DNA of 27,581 nucleotides from Prevotellaceae bacterium UBA5903 (GCA_002431845.1 DJEH01000127.1:1-27581), one strand, 5' to 3'. Positions 1 through 8,292 are shown, counted from the first letter of the stretch. Numbers and translations are program-made. Notes: generated by a model not told the origin, from the letters alone.

Positions 1-2
1 AA

Positions 3-68
3 GAAGGAAGAGAAGAAGGCAGAAAGGAAGGAAGAGAAGAGGGCAGAAAAGAAGGAATGGAAGAGGGC
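3..68 (+). repeat. 24-bp in-frame tandem repeat inside the Rpn-like gene
   Basis: Bases 3-26 and 27-50 are near-identical 24-mers (GAAGGAAGAGAAGAAGGCAG and GAAGGAAGAGAAGAGGGCAG at their starts). A partial third copy runs from 51 to 68. Each full unit encodes EGREEGRK. A 24-base unit keeps frame, so changes in copy number would alter the charged linker length without breaking the gene. More copies may lie left of the window. Confidence 0.85.
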
Positions 69-182
69 ATTAACATTGCCAACCTTACAACTGCACGTCG
101 CATGCTATCTGATGGAGTAGACATAGAATTGGTTATGCGATACACTGGCTTAACTAAAGAGCAAATAGAGACACCCGATTAA
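3..182 (+). CDS. Rpn-family (PD-(D/E)XK nuclease/transposase-like) protein, C-terminal fragment
   Basis: The gene enters from the left edge, so its start and catalytic domain lie outside the window. The frame beginning at base 3 is open to TAA at 180-182. It reads two copies of EGREEGRK, then EGMEEG, then a helix of about 35 residues with ARRMLSDG, DIELVMRYTGL and KEQIE. This combination, an E/G/R/K repeat followed by a short 'A..ML..G.....I...TGL..E.I' tail, is typical of the C-terminus of Rpn/PDDEXK_2 family proteins. Those are recombination-promoting nucleases often annotated as putative transposases and present in many copies in Bacteroidetes. The family call rests on the tail alone, because no catalytic residues are visible. 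It is read toward the lipoprotein gene and ends just before a strong inverted repeat. It could also be a remnant of a decayed copy. Confidence 0.7.
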   Translation, partial: EGREEGRKEGREEGRKEGMEEGINIANLTTARRMLSDGVDIELVMRYTGLTKEQIETPD

Positions 183-188
183 AAGCGC

Positions 189-255
189 ATTAAGGGTGGC
201 ATAAACCATACTGCATGCCTAAAGTATGCATGGTTTATGCCACCCTTAATTTTTG
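189..255. terminator. Bidirectional terminator between convergent genes
   Basis: Arms 189-209 (starting ATTAAGGGTGGCATAAACC) and 230-250 are perfect 21-bp reverse complements, with a 20-base loop that can partly pair. On the plus strand the right arm runs into TTTTTG. On the minus strand the sequence beyond the stem is less T-rich. The position between the Rpn-like gene (+, ends 182) and the lipoprotein gene (-, ends 293) fits a shared terminator. Confidence 0.8.
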
Positions 256-292
256 TTACATCACGGATGTAAAGCTATGTTGAGCAGCAAGT

Positions 293-970
293 TTACTTGC
301 TCAATTGCATGCCGATATACATGCCCTTGTAGTTGCTCAAAATAGAAGAAACTGCCGATGCCGAAGTGCTCTTACTTAGCGCAGAAACACCCTTTACAAG
401 CGTAAGCAGTTTGTCGCTCTCAAGCAAAAGACTCAACTTACCATTGGTCATTGCCACATGTGGAGTCATTGTTGCAAGACCACCAAGATAGGTCATCTTT
501 ATCTTTTTGTTTTTAGTATCAAGAGTGTACTGACCTTGAATGGTACGTGTACCTAATTTTGCAGAATAGGTATTGTCGCTATTGAATGTAAAAGTGCATG
601 CACCACTCTTGATGCCAACCTTTGCCAACTGGGTGTTGAGTTCGCTCTCTACCTTTTTAGCTGCTACAGCACCACCAGCCTTGGCCAAAAGGTTTTCGCT
701 CTCAAACACACAATCAGAACCTGTATACTTCCAAGTGCCTACGATGCTTTTTTCTGAAAGCGTTGCGCTTGAACCGAGGATATTGCCTAAGATGTTGCCA
801 AGTGCGCTAATGCCTGTTGTTGCATTGGTTGTGTTGTTAGTGGCATTGTTGATAGCGTTGTTCAAGATAGCAGAACCGATGCCCTGAGATACAGAGCCAT
901 TGCTTGTTGAACAACCAGTAAATGTAAGCATGCCAGCCAAAAGAGCCAGCGAAAAAGTCATTTTTTTCAT
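293..970 (-). CDS. DUF4923-type lipoprotein
   Basis: This 225-residue exported protein has an N-terminus of MKK, a hydrophobic stretch, then LTFTGCS, a plausible lipobox with Cys20 as the acylated residue. Residues 22-70 are rich in Asn, Thr, Ser and Gly and look like a flexible tether. The rest starts SIVGTWKYTGSDCVFESENL and matches my memory of the DUF4923 family of Prevotella and Bacteroides lipoproteins: a beta-rich domain in which 'GTW.Y' and 'FTFNSDNTY' strands resemble lipocalin-like folds. Cys residues in 'GSDCVF' and 'SGACTF' could pair in the periplasm. No function is known to me. It lies 185 bases downstream of hisIE on the same strand but appears to be a separate unit. The ATG at 970 precedes the signal peptide directly. 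Confidence 0.8.
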   Translation of the reverse strand: MKKMTFSLALLAGMLTFTGCSTSNGSVSQGIGSAILNNAINNATNNTTNATTGISALGNILGNILGSSATLSEKSIVGTWKYTGSDCVFESENLLAKAGGAVAAKKVESELNTQLAKVGIKSGACTFTFNSDNTYSAKLGTRTIQGQYTLDTKNKKIKMTYLGGLATMTPHVAMTNGKLSLLLESDKLLTLVKGVSALSKSTSASAVSSILSNYKGMYIGMQLSK

Positions 971-1017
971 TATCTTTATTTACTATTTAATACGTTCTAC
1001 ATTTGCCTAAATCAACG

Positions 1018-1049
1018 CAAAATTGGCATTTTTTAGCGACAATAGCAAC
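1018..1049 (-). promoter_or_regulatory. Weak candidate promoter for the lipoprotein gene
   Basis: On the minus strand GTTG (1046-1049), 20 bases, then CAATTTTG (1018-1025) resembles the Bacteroidetes TTTG-N19-21-TAnnTTTG pattern with one mismatch in each element. It sits 48 bases before the ATG. The evidence is suggestive only. Confidence 0.3.
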
Positions 1050-1155
1050 ACTTAAGTGCGATTAGTAGACAAACACGGATATTTTGTCTATTCTTTTCTG
1101 AATGTAAAAGACCAAGTAGCTATTGGCACTACACTCGCCTATTTTACCACTCCCC

Positions 1156-1764
1156 TTATGAATGTCGAAGCATGAGTTCGTGTTCAATGTCGGCAAGGTT
1201 TACGCCCATAGCTTCAAGCATAACAAGATAGTGGTACATCAAGTCGCCAGCCTCGTAAATAAAGCGGTCGCGATTGCCATCTACAGCCTCTATGATGCTT
1301 TCACTACACTCTTCGCCCACCTTTTTAGTAATGGCCTTAATGCCTTTTATAAACAAGCGGGTGGTGTAACTACCTTCGGGCATTTCGGCATGACGACGCT
1401 GAATAAGTGCCGAAAGCGAACGTATGAAGCCTTCGGCATCGGGCGTATCAAAGCATGCTGTAGTGCCGCGATGACACGTTGGTCCTATAGGGTGTGCCTT
1501 TATCAAAAGCGTGTCAGCATCGCAATCGGCATACATATCTACCACGTTGAGGTAATGGCCTGAGGTTTCGCCTTTTGTCCAAAGTTGCTGACGAGTGCGA
1601 CTATAAAATGTTACACGCTGCTCGCGCATGGTTTTATTGAATGCTTTTTCGTTCATATATCCCAACATCAGCACTTTGAGGGTAGTAGCATCTTGTACGA
1701 TTACAGGCAATAAGCCATCGGCACATTTATGTAGATTAAAGTCGTTGAATGTCATATTTAGCAT
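1156..1764 (-). CDS. hisIE: Bifunctional phosphoribosyl-AMP cyclohydrolase / phosphoribosyl-ATP pyrophosphatase
   Basis: This 202-residue enzyme performs steps 2 and 3 of histidine synthesis. The N-terminal HisI half (about 1-120) has GYMNEKA, FYSRTRQQLWTKGETSGH, the metal-binding DCDADTLL and the Cys/His segment GPTCHRGTTACF. The C-terminal HisE half (about 125-202) is a MazG-like all-alpha domain with GSYTTRLF, KKVGEECSE and FIYEAGDLMYHYLVML. Length and domain order match the usual fused HisIE. It is the last gene of the his operon, 29 bases after hisF. The start could also be the ATG at 1755 (MTFNDF), since the first three residues are not conserved. No strong T-tailed terminator was seen after it. 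An 8-bp hairpin (TAGACAAA / TTTGTCTA, 1066-1090) lies 66 bases downstream. Confidence 0.96.
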   Translation of the reverse strand: MLNMTFNDFNLHKCADGLLPVIVQDATTLKVLMLGYMNEKAFNKTMREQRVTFYSRTRQQLWTKGETSGHYLNVVDMYADCDADTLLIKAHPIGPTCHRGTTACFDTPDAEGFIRSLSALIQRRHAEMPEGSYTTRLFIKGIKAITKKVGEECSESIIEAVDGNRDRFIYEAGDLMYHYLVMLEAMGVNLADIEHELMLRHS

Positions 1765-1793
1765 TGTGAGTTTAAGTAGTTTGATTATATGGC

Positions 1794-2576
1794 TTACATC
1801 CTCACGTTGATGCCTTGTGCAGCCAAGGCTTGTTTGAGCTGAGGAATGGTTATTTCGCCATAATGAAATATGCTTGCAGCCAATGCAGCATCGGCATTTC
1901 CTTGTAAAAACACGTTGGCTATATCTTGTGCAGAACCTGCTCCACCAGAGGCTATAATGGGGATACGCAACTCACTTGTAAGGCGCAAGTAAGTGGAACA
2001 AGGATAGCCCTGTTTGGTGCCATCGTGGTTCATTGAGGTGAAAAGAATTTCGCCCGCACCACGCTCTTGCGCCTCGTGTGCCCACTCAAATAGTTGGCGT
2101 TTGGTGAGGTTTTTGCCCCCATGCGTACACACTATCCATTCGGCCTCAGCCTCGTTATCGCTGGCTGATAGCGGTGCATGCTTCGCATCAATAGCCACCA
2201 CAACAAACTGCGAACCATAGCGTGCTGCTATCTCATCAATGAGTTGCGGACGGTTGATAGCAGCACTATTAATGCTCACCTTGTCGGCACCAGCATCAAG
2301 TAGCCGGGCAGCATCGTCTAAGGTGCTAATGCCTCCGCCCACCGTAAACGGAATGTTGATGCCATCGGCAATGCGGCTCACAAGTTGCGTAAAGGTGTTG
2401 CGCTCCTCTTGCGTAGCGCTAATGTCAAGATAAACCAATTCGTCGGCACCCGAATGCGCATAGTGCTGCCCCAAAGCTACGGCATCACCCACATCTTGCA
2501 AGTCATTAAAGTGGATTCCCTTAACGGTTCGTCCGTCTTTTACATCCAAACATGGAATAATACGTTTACTCAGCAT
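1794..2576 (-). CDS. hisF: Imidazole glycerol phosphate synthase, cyclase subunit
   Basis: This (beta/alpha)8 barrel of 260 residues, with HisH, turns PRFAR plus glutamine-derived ammonia into IGP and AICAR (step 5). Both catalytic aspartates are visible: Asp11 in RIIPCLDVKDGR and Asp130 in VVVAIDAKHAP. The phosphate-binding loops FTVGGGI and IIASGGAG are present. In the loop usually written TSxDxDGTK, this protein reads TSMNHDGTKQGY. The second Asp is kept and the first is Asn, which I believe is common in Bacteroidetes. A short insertion after residue 133 (LSASDNEAEAEW) makes it slightly longer than the typical 250-255. Its ATG overlaps the end of hisA by 7 bases (ATGCTGA), so translation is probably coupled. 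Confidence 0.97.
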   Translation of the reverse strand: MLSKRIIPCLDVKDGRTVKGIHFNDLQDVGDAVALGQHYAHSGADELVYLDISATQEERNTFTQLVSRIADGINIPFTVGGGISTLDDAARLLDAGADKVSINSAAINRPQLIDEIAARYGSQFVVVAIDAKHAPLSASDNEAEAEWIVCTHGGKNLTKRQLFEWAHEAQERGAGEILFTSMNHDGTKQGYPCSTYLRLTSELRIPIIASGGAGSAQDIANVFLQGNADAALAASIFHYGEITIPQLKQALAAQGINVRM

Positions 2577-3280
2577 TGTAGTTCGTCAAGTGTTATATGT
2601 CCTTCATAAATAGCCTTTCCTACTATCACACGGTCAAGGCCTTTTGCCTTCAAATTATTAATATCTTGCATTGATGATATGCCCCCCGACACAGTAAAAT
2701 GTAAGCGAGGATACTTATGCTTTAAGCGTACATATAGTTCGGTTGATGGACCTTGTAGCATGCCATCGCGCGAAATGTCGGTGCAGATAATCTGCGAAAG
2801 TCCGTAAGGCACAAAGCGATCTATCAATTGGTCGATAGCGAGGGGCACCTCTTCTGTCCAACCATTAACCGCCACCATACCATTTTTCACATCTGCCCCC
2901 AACACCATGCGTTCACCCCCATATTGGGTGAGCCATTGCTCAAATAGTTCGGGACTTTTAGCAGCTACACTACCCACTACGGCATAGGAAGCACCTGCAT
3001 CAAACACCTGCTGCAGTGCCTCGTGTGTTTTGATGCCACCACCCCACTCTATCTTGGCACCCTCCACTTGCGAGAGTTGTTGCAGCGTATTTAAATTTTG
3101 TGGCGAAGCGGCTTTTGCCCCATCAAGGTCTACTACGTGTATGCGTCTTAAGCCATGTTCAACATAGGCACGCACCATGTTTACGGGCGACACATCGTAG
3201 CATGTTTTTTGTGCATAATCGCCTTGCGATAGTCGCACACACTGCCCATTGATAAGGTCGATAGCAGGTATAATAGTCAT
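2570..3280 (-). CDS. hisA: ProFAR isomerase (phosphoribosylformimino-5-aminoimidazole carboxamide ribotide isomerase)
   Basis: This 236-residue (beta/alpha)8 isomerase converts ProFAR to PRFAR (step 4) by an Amadori-type rearrangement. The general acid/base pair is visible as Asp8 (IIPAIDLINGQCVRL) and Asp130 (VLGADVKNG). Half-barrel phosphate motifs IEWGGGI and FTVSGGI, and the loop CTDISRDGMLQGPS, complete the signature. Length is normal for HisA. The ATG at 3280 overlaps the TGA of hisH by 4 bases (ATGA), and its own TGA overlaps hisF, placing it within a tightly packed H-A-F block. Confidence 0.97.
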   Translation of the reverse strand: MTIIPAIDLINGQCVRLSQGDYAQKTCYDVSPVNMVRAYVEHGLRRIHVVDLDGAKAASPQNLNTLQQLSQVEGAKIEWGGGIKTHEALQQVFDAGASYAVVGSVAAKSPELFEQWLTQYGGERMVLGADVKNGMVAVNGWTEEVPLAIDQLIDRFVPYGLSQIICTDISRDGMLQGPSTELYVRLKHKYPRLHFTVSGGISSMQDINNLKAKGLDRVIVGKAIYEGHITLDELQC

Positions 3281-3876
3281 AGTGAAATAAAGTTTTTGAG
3301 TATTTGCTCGCCCACGTCACCACTCTTTTCGGGGTGAAATTGCGTGCCATAAAATTGTTCGTATTTCAAAGCTGCACTAAATAGTAGTCCATGCTCGGTA
3401 GTAGCTATGGTGTCGGGACAAAGCGTTGGGTAATAAGAGTGAACATAGTAAACTGCATCGCCACTATGTATGCCCTTAAAGAGTTTCTTCTCAACATTTC
3501 CGAGTGTATTCCACCCCATATGAGGCACCTTAAATACGCTGCTATCGGGAAAACGTCGCACATGCGAGTCGAAGATATTCATGCAGGGAGTGAGTTCACC
3601 ATGGGGCGCTCCCTCTTCAGAGTCGCGACACATCACCTGCAACCCTACGCATATACCTAAGACTGGTTGGCGTAGACTCTTAATTACGGGTATGAGCTTA
3701 GCCTCTTTTAAATGCAGCATAGCCTCGGCACAATTGCCAACACCAGGCAGAAGCACATGGTCGGCGCGGTGGATGGTTGCGGCATCGGAAGTAACTATAT
3801 ATTCGGCTCCTAAGCGGTGTAAAGCGTTCTCTACAGAGCGAAGATTGCCTGTTTGGTAATCAATGATTGCTATCAT
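3277..3876 (-). CDS. hisH: Imidazole glycerol phosphate synthase, glutamine amidotransferase subunit
   Basis: This class I glutaminase of 199 residues supplies ammonia to HisF. The triad is visible: Cys76 in PVLGICVGLQ, and His181 and Glu183 in GTQFHPEKSG. The N-terminus IAIIDYQTGNLRSV and the oxyanion-strand region LLPGVGN also match. The nucleophile elbow reads GICVGLQ where many orthologues have GICLGMQ, a conservative difference. It sits between hisB (31 bases upstream) and hisA (4-base overlap). Confidence 0.97.
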   Translation of the reverse strand: MIAIIDYQTGNLRSVENALHRLGAEYIVTSDAATIHRADHVLLPGVGNCAEAMLHLKEAKLIPVIKSLRQPVLGICVGLQVMCRDSEEGAPHGELTPCMNIFDSHVRRFPDSSVFKVPHMGWNTLGNVEKKLFKGIHSGDAVYYVHSYYPTLCPDTIATTEHGLLFSAALKYEQFYGTQFHPEKSGDVGEQILKNFISL

Positions 3877-3907
3877 AAATATGGTATCTTTTTACTTTAA
3901 TGCTCAC

Positions 3908-5029
3908 CTATAGCACCCCCTTGCTGCTTGGCAGCTCTTGGCTAAACACGTTGCGACGTATGCATTGGCGCAAGGCGCGTGCAAAGGCTTTAAACACAGC
4001 TTCGATGAGATGATGATTGTTTTCGCCACGTGCTTTGATATGCAAATTACACTGCATGGCGGCACACATTGACTGAAACACGTGCTTAAACATCTCGGTG
4101 GGAGTATCGCCAACATACTCTCGAGTAAAGTCTACGTCCCACTGAAAGTCTATGCGTCCACCAAAGTCCATCAACACCATGGCATCGCACTCATCCATTG
4201 GCAAGACAAAACCATAGCGTTCGATGCCTCGCTTATCACCCAGTGCCATGCGGAGTGCTTCGCCTATGGCTATAGCCGTATCCTCCATGGTGTGGTGTTC
4301 GTCTACATCAAGGTCGCCTTTGCAAGTGCAATAAAGCGAAACGCCCGCATGATGAGGTAATTGCGACAGCATGTGATCAAAAAAGTGGAGCCCCGTGTTG
4401 ATATAGGTATGCCCCCCACCATCAAGGTCTACCACCACATGTATGTCGGTTTCTGCCGTTTTTCGTTTCACCTCTGCTCGGCGCTCTGTTTGGCGCAAGA
4501 ACTCGGCTATTTCGTTCCAATGAGTGGTGGCAAGCGCCAGTGCCGCTTGCTGTTGAGCGTTGAGCATTTGCGCAGCCTTGTCTGCTGGTTGTAGCAAGAT
4601 GGCTTTGCAACCAAGGTTTACAGCCAGTTGTACATCGGTGGCCCTATCGCCTATTACATACGAATGTTTAATGTCGCAGTTGGGCGAGTTGATATAGGGT
4701 GTGAGCATGGCCGTGCCTGGTTTGCGTGTGGCAGCATGTTCGTGTTCGAAAGTGCGGTCGATGTGTTGTGCATCGAAGGTAATGCCCTCGCCACTGAGCG
4801 TAGAGAGCATCTTGTTGTGTGCAGGCCAAAAAGTAGGTTCGGGAAAACTTTCGGTGCCAAGTCCGTCTTGATTAGAAACCATGATGAACTTGTAGTGGGT
4901 TTTTCTGATTTGCGCCAGTGCCCCTATCACCCCAGGAACAAACTCCAATTTTTCGAGCGAATCAATCTGAAAGTCTGCGGGTTCTTTTATGATAGTTCCG
5001 TCGCGATCAATAAAAAGTAGTCGGTCCAT
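3908..5029 (-). CDS. hisB: Bifunctional histidinol-phosphatase / imidazoleglycerol-phosphate dehydratase
   Basis: This 373-residue fusion performs steps 6 and 8. The N-terminal HAD phosphatase (about 1-175) starts LLFIDRDGTI, with Asp8 as nucleophile and Asp10 as acid/base, then MVSNQDGLG and GDRATDVQLA. The C-terminal dehydratase (about 180-373) has HFFDHMLSQLPHH, DEHHTMEDTAIAIGEAL and GENNHHLIEAVFKAFARAL, the His/Glu clusters that bind Mn. The enterobacterial HisB phosphatase carries a zinc loop with Cys-x-His and Cys-x-Cys. Here the equivalent stretch reads IDRTFEHEHAATRKPG with no cysteine, so that zinc site is absent or replaced. It lies 7 bases after hisC. Confidence 0.96.
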   Translation of the reverse strand: MDRLLFIDRDGTIIKEPADFQIDSLEKLEFVPGVIGALAQIRKTHYKFIMVSNQDGLGTESFPEPTFWPAHNKMLSTLSGEGITFDAQHIDRTFEHEHAATRKPGTAMLTPYINSPNCDIKHSYVIGDRATDVQLAVNLGCKAILLQPADKAAQMLNAQQQAALALATTHWNEIAEFLRQTERRAEVKRKTAETDIHVVVDLDGGGHTYINTGLHFFDHMLSQLPHHAGVSLYCTCKGDLDVDEHHTMEDTAIAIGEALRMALGDKRGIERYGFVLPMDECDAMVLMDFGGRIDFQWDVDFTREYVGDTPTEMFKHVFQSMCAAMQCNLHIKARGENNHHLIEAVFKAFARALRQCIRRNVFSQELPSSKGVL

Positions 5030-5036
5030 GATGGTT

Positions 5037-6065
5037 TTAGAGCGTGTAAGATTTTAAACATTCAATAAGTTGCTCGTTTTGTTTGGGCGTGCCCACCGTG
5101 ATGCGCAAACACCCTTCGCAGCCAGGCACCCGAGTGCGATTACGCACAATTATGCCCTTATCGATGAGGTAGTTGTAAATGCCGTCAGCATCGGTTACCT
5201 TTACCAAGATGAAGTTGGCATCGGAGGGGAACACCTTTTCAACACATGCCAATTTGGGCAATACTTGCTGCAAAAGATGGCGTTCGCTGCACACCTCGCT
5301 AACATGAGCATCGTGCGGTTCGTTGCATAGTCGGGTTAGCACCTCTTGCTGTGTAGGCGCATTGATGTTGTACGGATATTTTACGCGTGCAAACAGGTTG
5401 ATTATTTGTTTGTTGGCAAATGCCATACCTAAACGTAAGCCTGCCATACCCCATGCTTTTGAAAGGGTTTGCAACACGATCACGTTGTCATATTGCGAAA
5501 GCAGCGTAAGTGCCGACCCCTTGTTTGAAAAGTCGGCATACGCCTCGTCTATCACCACAATGCCATTGAACCGCTGCGCCAATTGCTCTATTTGGCTCAA
5601 AGCAAAGGCATTGCCCGTGGGGTTGTTGGGCGAACATATCCACATAAGGCGCGTATGGTTGTCGGTGGCACTGAGCATATCGTCTACCAACAAACTAAAG
5701 TCGGTGGTACTCAATGCCACCTCTTTTACCTCGACATTGTTGATAGCGGCAGCCACCGCATACATGCCGTAGGTGGGAGTTATGGCTACGACGTTGTCGA
5801 TGCCTGGTTCGCAAAAGATACGAAAACAAAGGTCGATTGCTTCGTCGCTACCATTGCCCAAAAATAGTTGGTCGGCACTCACCCCCTTCAGAGCGGCAAG
5901 CGCCTGTTTAAGTTGTTTTTGATGCGGGTCGGGATAACGGTTCACACCATTATCGTATGGGCTTTCGTTGGCATCGAGCCACACAGAGATGTCACCTCCT
6001 TTATACTCGTCGCGCGCTGTTGAATAGGGCATCAAAGCCTCTATGTTTGGTCTGATTTTATACAT
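5037..6065 (-). CDS. hisC: Histidinol-phosphate aminotransferase
   Basis: This PLP-dependent fold-type I aminotransferase catalyses step 7. Numbering from the ATG at 6065, the protein has 342 residues. The Schiff-base lysine is in LQTLSKAWGMAGLRLG (Lys203), with SPNNPTG, the PLP-ring Asp in VVIDEAYADF and the substrate-phosphate region PYSTARDEYKG. The frame stays open upstream to a TTG at 6089 that overlaps the hisD stop (TTGA), which would add MTQLTTNS. I prefer the ATG because every other gene here starts with ATG. However, orthologues often carry about eight residues before RPNI, so the TTG start is possible. Operon position is between hisD and hisB. Confidence 0.95.
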   Translation of the reverse strand: MYKIRPNIEALMPYSTARDEYKGGDISVWLDANESPYDNGVNRYPDPHQKQLKQALAALKGVSADQLFLGNGSDEAIDLCFRIFCEPGIDNVVAITPTYGMYAVAAAINNVEVKEVALSTTDFSLLVDDMLSATDNHTRLMWICSPNNPTGNAFALSQIEQLAQRFNGIVVIDEAYADFSNKGSALTLLSQYDNVIVLQTLSKAWGMAGLRLGMAFANKQIINLFARVKYPYNINAPTQQEVLTRLCNEPHDAHVSEVCSERHLLQQVLPKLACVEKVFPSDANFILVKVTDADGIYNYLIDKGIIVRNRTRVPGCEGCLRITVGTPKQNEQLIECLKSYTL

Positions 6066-6085
6066 AGAATTGGTGGTTAGCTGCG

Positions 6086-7399
6086 TCAAGCGTTCTTATT
6101 AATTCTCACATTCACGGCTTGCGCGTGGGCGTGTAGTCCCTCAGCCTCAGCCATCGCTACGATGGTTGAGGATAGCGAAGCAAGTCCCTCACGAGTGAGC
6201 TCTTGAAACGTTATTTTGCGCATAAAGCTATCAATGTTCACCCCGCTATAAGCTCTTGCCCATCCGCTTGTGGGCAAGGTATGATTGGTTCCTGAAGCAT
6301 AATCGCCTGCCGATTCGGGCGAGTAGTTACCCACAAACACACTTCCTGCAGCCGTAATGTGGTGGGCAATGTCCCAAGGTTGTTCCATAGAGATGATGAG
6401 ATGTTCGGGGGCATAGGCATTGGCAAAATAGGTGAGTTCGTCCCTCTCTTTCAACACCACGATGCGACTATGCGAGAGCGAACTCTCCACCAACTCGCGG
6501 CGTGGCAATAGAGCTGTTTGCCTTTCAACTTCTGCCGCCACTGCATGAGCAAATGCAACATCGTTACACACAAGCATGGCTTGACTATCGGGACCATGCT
6601 CGGCTTGCGACAACATATCGGCAGCCACATAAGTGGCATTGGCTGTGTGGTCTGCCATAACGAGCACCTCGCTTGGGCCTGCTGGCATATCAATAGCTGT
6701 GTGGGTGCTAACAAGTTGTTTGGCATGGGTAACATAGCGATTGCCCGGACCAAAAATTTTATCTACACGTGTCACACTCTCTGTGCCGTATGCCATTGCA
6801 GCTATGGCTTGCGCACCGCCAATGCGGTAAATATGGTCTACACCACACTCGTTGGCTGCATAGATTATCTCGGGAGCAATGCGTCCGTCGCGTCCTTGCG
6901 GTGTGCAGAGCACTACATTTTTGCAGCCCGCAATGCGAGCCGGTGCCGCCAACATGAGCACAGTTGAAAAGAGCGGTGCACGGCCACCGGGGATGTAGAG
7001 CCCCACGGTTTGGATGGGCACAGCCTTTTGCAAGCAGCGAACGCCCGCTTGTGTTTCAACCTCGACCATCTGAGGCATTTGTGCCGAATGAAAAGCCTCA
7101 ATGTTATGCAGCGCATGGCATATGGCTTGCTTTACTGCGGGCTGAACGCCTTGTGCCAATAAGTTGCGTTCTTCTGCCGATAGCTCAATGTGGGTGATTG
7201 ATGTGCCATCGAATGTTTGAGCATAATCTTTTAAAGCCTCATCACCCTTTTGACGCACGTTGGCTATAATTTGCTGCACGCTCTTAACCACCTTATCGTC
7301 GCTCGGAGCATTGCGCTCACACAGAGCAGGTAGCTCTTGATTGAGGTGCTGCATGCGCTCTGCGGCGGTGGCATATTGTGTATAATCTGTTATTATCAT
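6086..7399 (-). CDS. hisD: Histidinol dehydrogenase
   Basis: This 437-residue zinc enzyme oxidises histidinol to histidine in two NAD-dependent steps (9 and 10). Probable zinc ligands are Gln265 and His268 (SQAEHGPDSQ), Asp366 (SAGDYASGTNHTLPT) and His425 (GLHAHAQAV). Catalytic Glu332-His333 appear in APEHLII. The NAD-fold segments VGLYIPGGRAP, RIGGAQAIAAMAYGT and KIFGPGNRYV are intact. Length is typical. It follows hisG by 41 bases and is the second gene of the operon. Confidence 0.97.
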   Translation of the reverse strand: MIITDYTQYATAAERMQHLNQELPALCERNAPSDDKVVKSVQQIIANVRQKGDEALKDYAQTFDGTSITHIELSAEERNLLAQGVQPAVKQAICHALHNIEAFHSAQMPQMVEVETQAGVRCLQKAVPIQTVGLYIPGGRAPLFSTVLMLAAPARIAGCKNVVLCTPQGRDGRIAPEIIYAANECGVDHIYRIGGAQAIAAMAYGTESVTRVDKIFGPGNRYVTHAKQLVSTHTAIDMPAGPSEVLVMADHTANATYVAADMLSQAEHGPDSQAMLVCNDVAFAHAVAAEVERQTALLPRRELVESSLSHSRIVVLKERDELTYFANAYAPEHLIISMEQPWDIAHHITAAGSVFVGNYSPESAGDYASGTNHTLPTSGWARAYSGVNIDSFMRKITFQELTREGLASLSSTIVAMAEAEGLHAHAQAVNVRINKNA

Positions 7400-7440
7400 T
7401 CGGCTTAAATTTGTTATTTTCTATAGGGGTTATTGTGATG

Positions 7441-8292
7441 TTAGGGAATAATGTTCTCAAGGTCGAGCACTAAGATGCCCTCGGCACCAATGGATTTGAG
7501 CTGCTCTACCTTCTCCCACAACTCGTCTTCAGAGATAACGGCATGGAGCGAACACCACCCCTCGGCTGCCAATGGCAAGATGGTTGGCGAACGCATTGCG
7601 GGCAATATCTTTACGGCTTGGTCTACCAAATTGGTAGGCACATTCATCAACACATATTTGTAGCCACGGCTATTAACAATAGAGGAGAAGCGGAACTTGA
7701 GCTTTTCAATGTCCTCGAGTTTGTCGGCCGATAAACCAGGGTGAGCAATGAGTGCTGCCTCACTATAAAACACCTCTTCAACCTCGCGCAAGCCATTCTG
7801 AACCAGCGTGCCGCCCGACGACACGATGTCGAAAATGGCATCTGCCATGCCCACAGCGGGTGCTACCTCTACCGAACCAGCTATCTCGTGGATGTCGGCA
7901 ACAATGCCTTTTTCGTCAAGAAAATGCTTGAGCACGTGTGGATAAGAGGTGGCGATGGTACGACCATCAAACCATTCCACACCTGTATATTCCACCTCGC
8001 GTGGCACTGCCAATGATATGCGGCAAGCACCAAAACCAAGGCGCATCACCTCGTCTACCTGCATTTGGCGCTCTGCCACCTCATTGAGCCCAACAATGCC
8101 AACATCTGCCACACCCATGTGTACGGCCTGTGGTATGTCGTCGTCACGCAAGTAGAGCACTTCTATCGGAAATCCCTTGGCACGTGCCACAAGTTGGCGT
8201 TTGCTCTGTGCCACATCTATGCCTGCATCTTTAAGCAGACTCATTGTAGCCTCGTTTAATCGTCCCTTAGCTTGTACGGCTATTCTCAACAT
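7441..8292 (-). CDS. hisG: ATP phosphoribosyltransferase, long form
   Basis: This is the first, committed enzyme of histidine synthesis (ATP + PRPP). At 283 residues it is the long HisG form. The catalytic periplasmic-binding-like domain carries QAKGRLNEAT at the start and the PRPP loop DAIFDIVSSGGTLVQNGL. A C-terminal regulatory domain of about 75 residues (from roughly 205) contains PTILPLAAEGWCSLHAVI. In this family that domain mediates hexamer formation and feedback inhibition by histidine, so no HisZ partner is needed, and none is present. It is the first gene of the operon. I found no perfect TAnnTTTG promoter element in the 370 bases upstream. Confidence 0.96.
   Translation of the reverse strand: MLRIAVQAKGRLNEATMSLLKDAGIDVAQSKRQLVARAKGFPIEVLYLRDDDIPQAVHMGVADVGIVGLNEVAERQMQVDEVMRLGFGACRISLAVPREVEYTGVEWFDGRTIATSYPHVLKHFLDEKGIVADIHEIAGSVEVAPAVGMADAIFDIVSSGGTLVQNGLREVEEVFYSEAALIAHPGLSADKLEDIEKLKFRFSSIVNSRGYKYVLMNVPTNLVDQAVKILPAMRSPTILPLAAEGWCSLHAVISEDELWEKVEQLKSIGAEGILVLDLENIIP

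Noticed and set aside
1162..1563. Plus-strand 133-codon frame opposite hisIE
   Set aside because: It is a shadow of a gene with clear catalytic motifs on the other strand.
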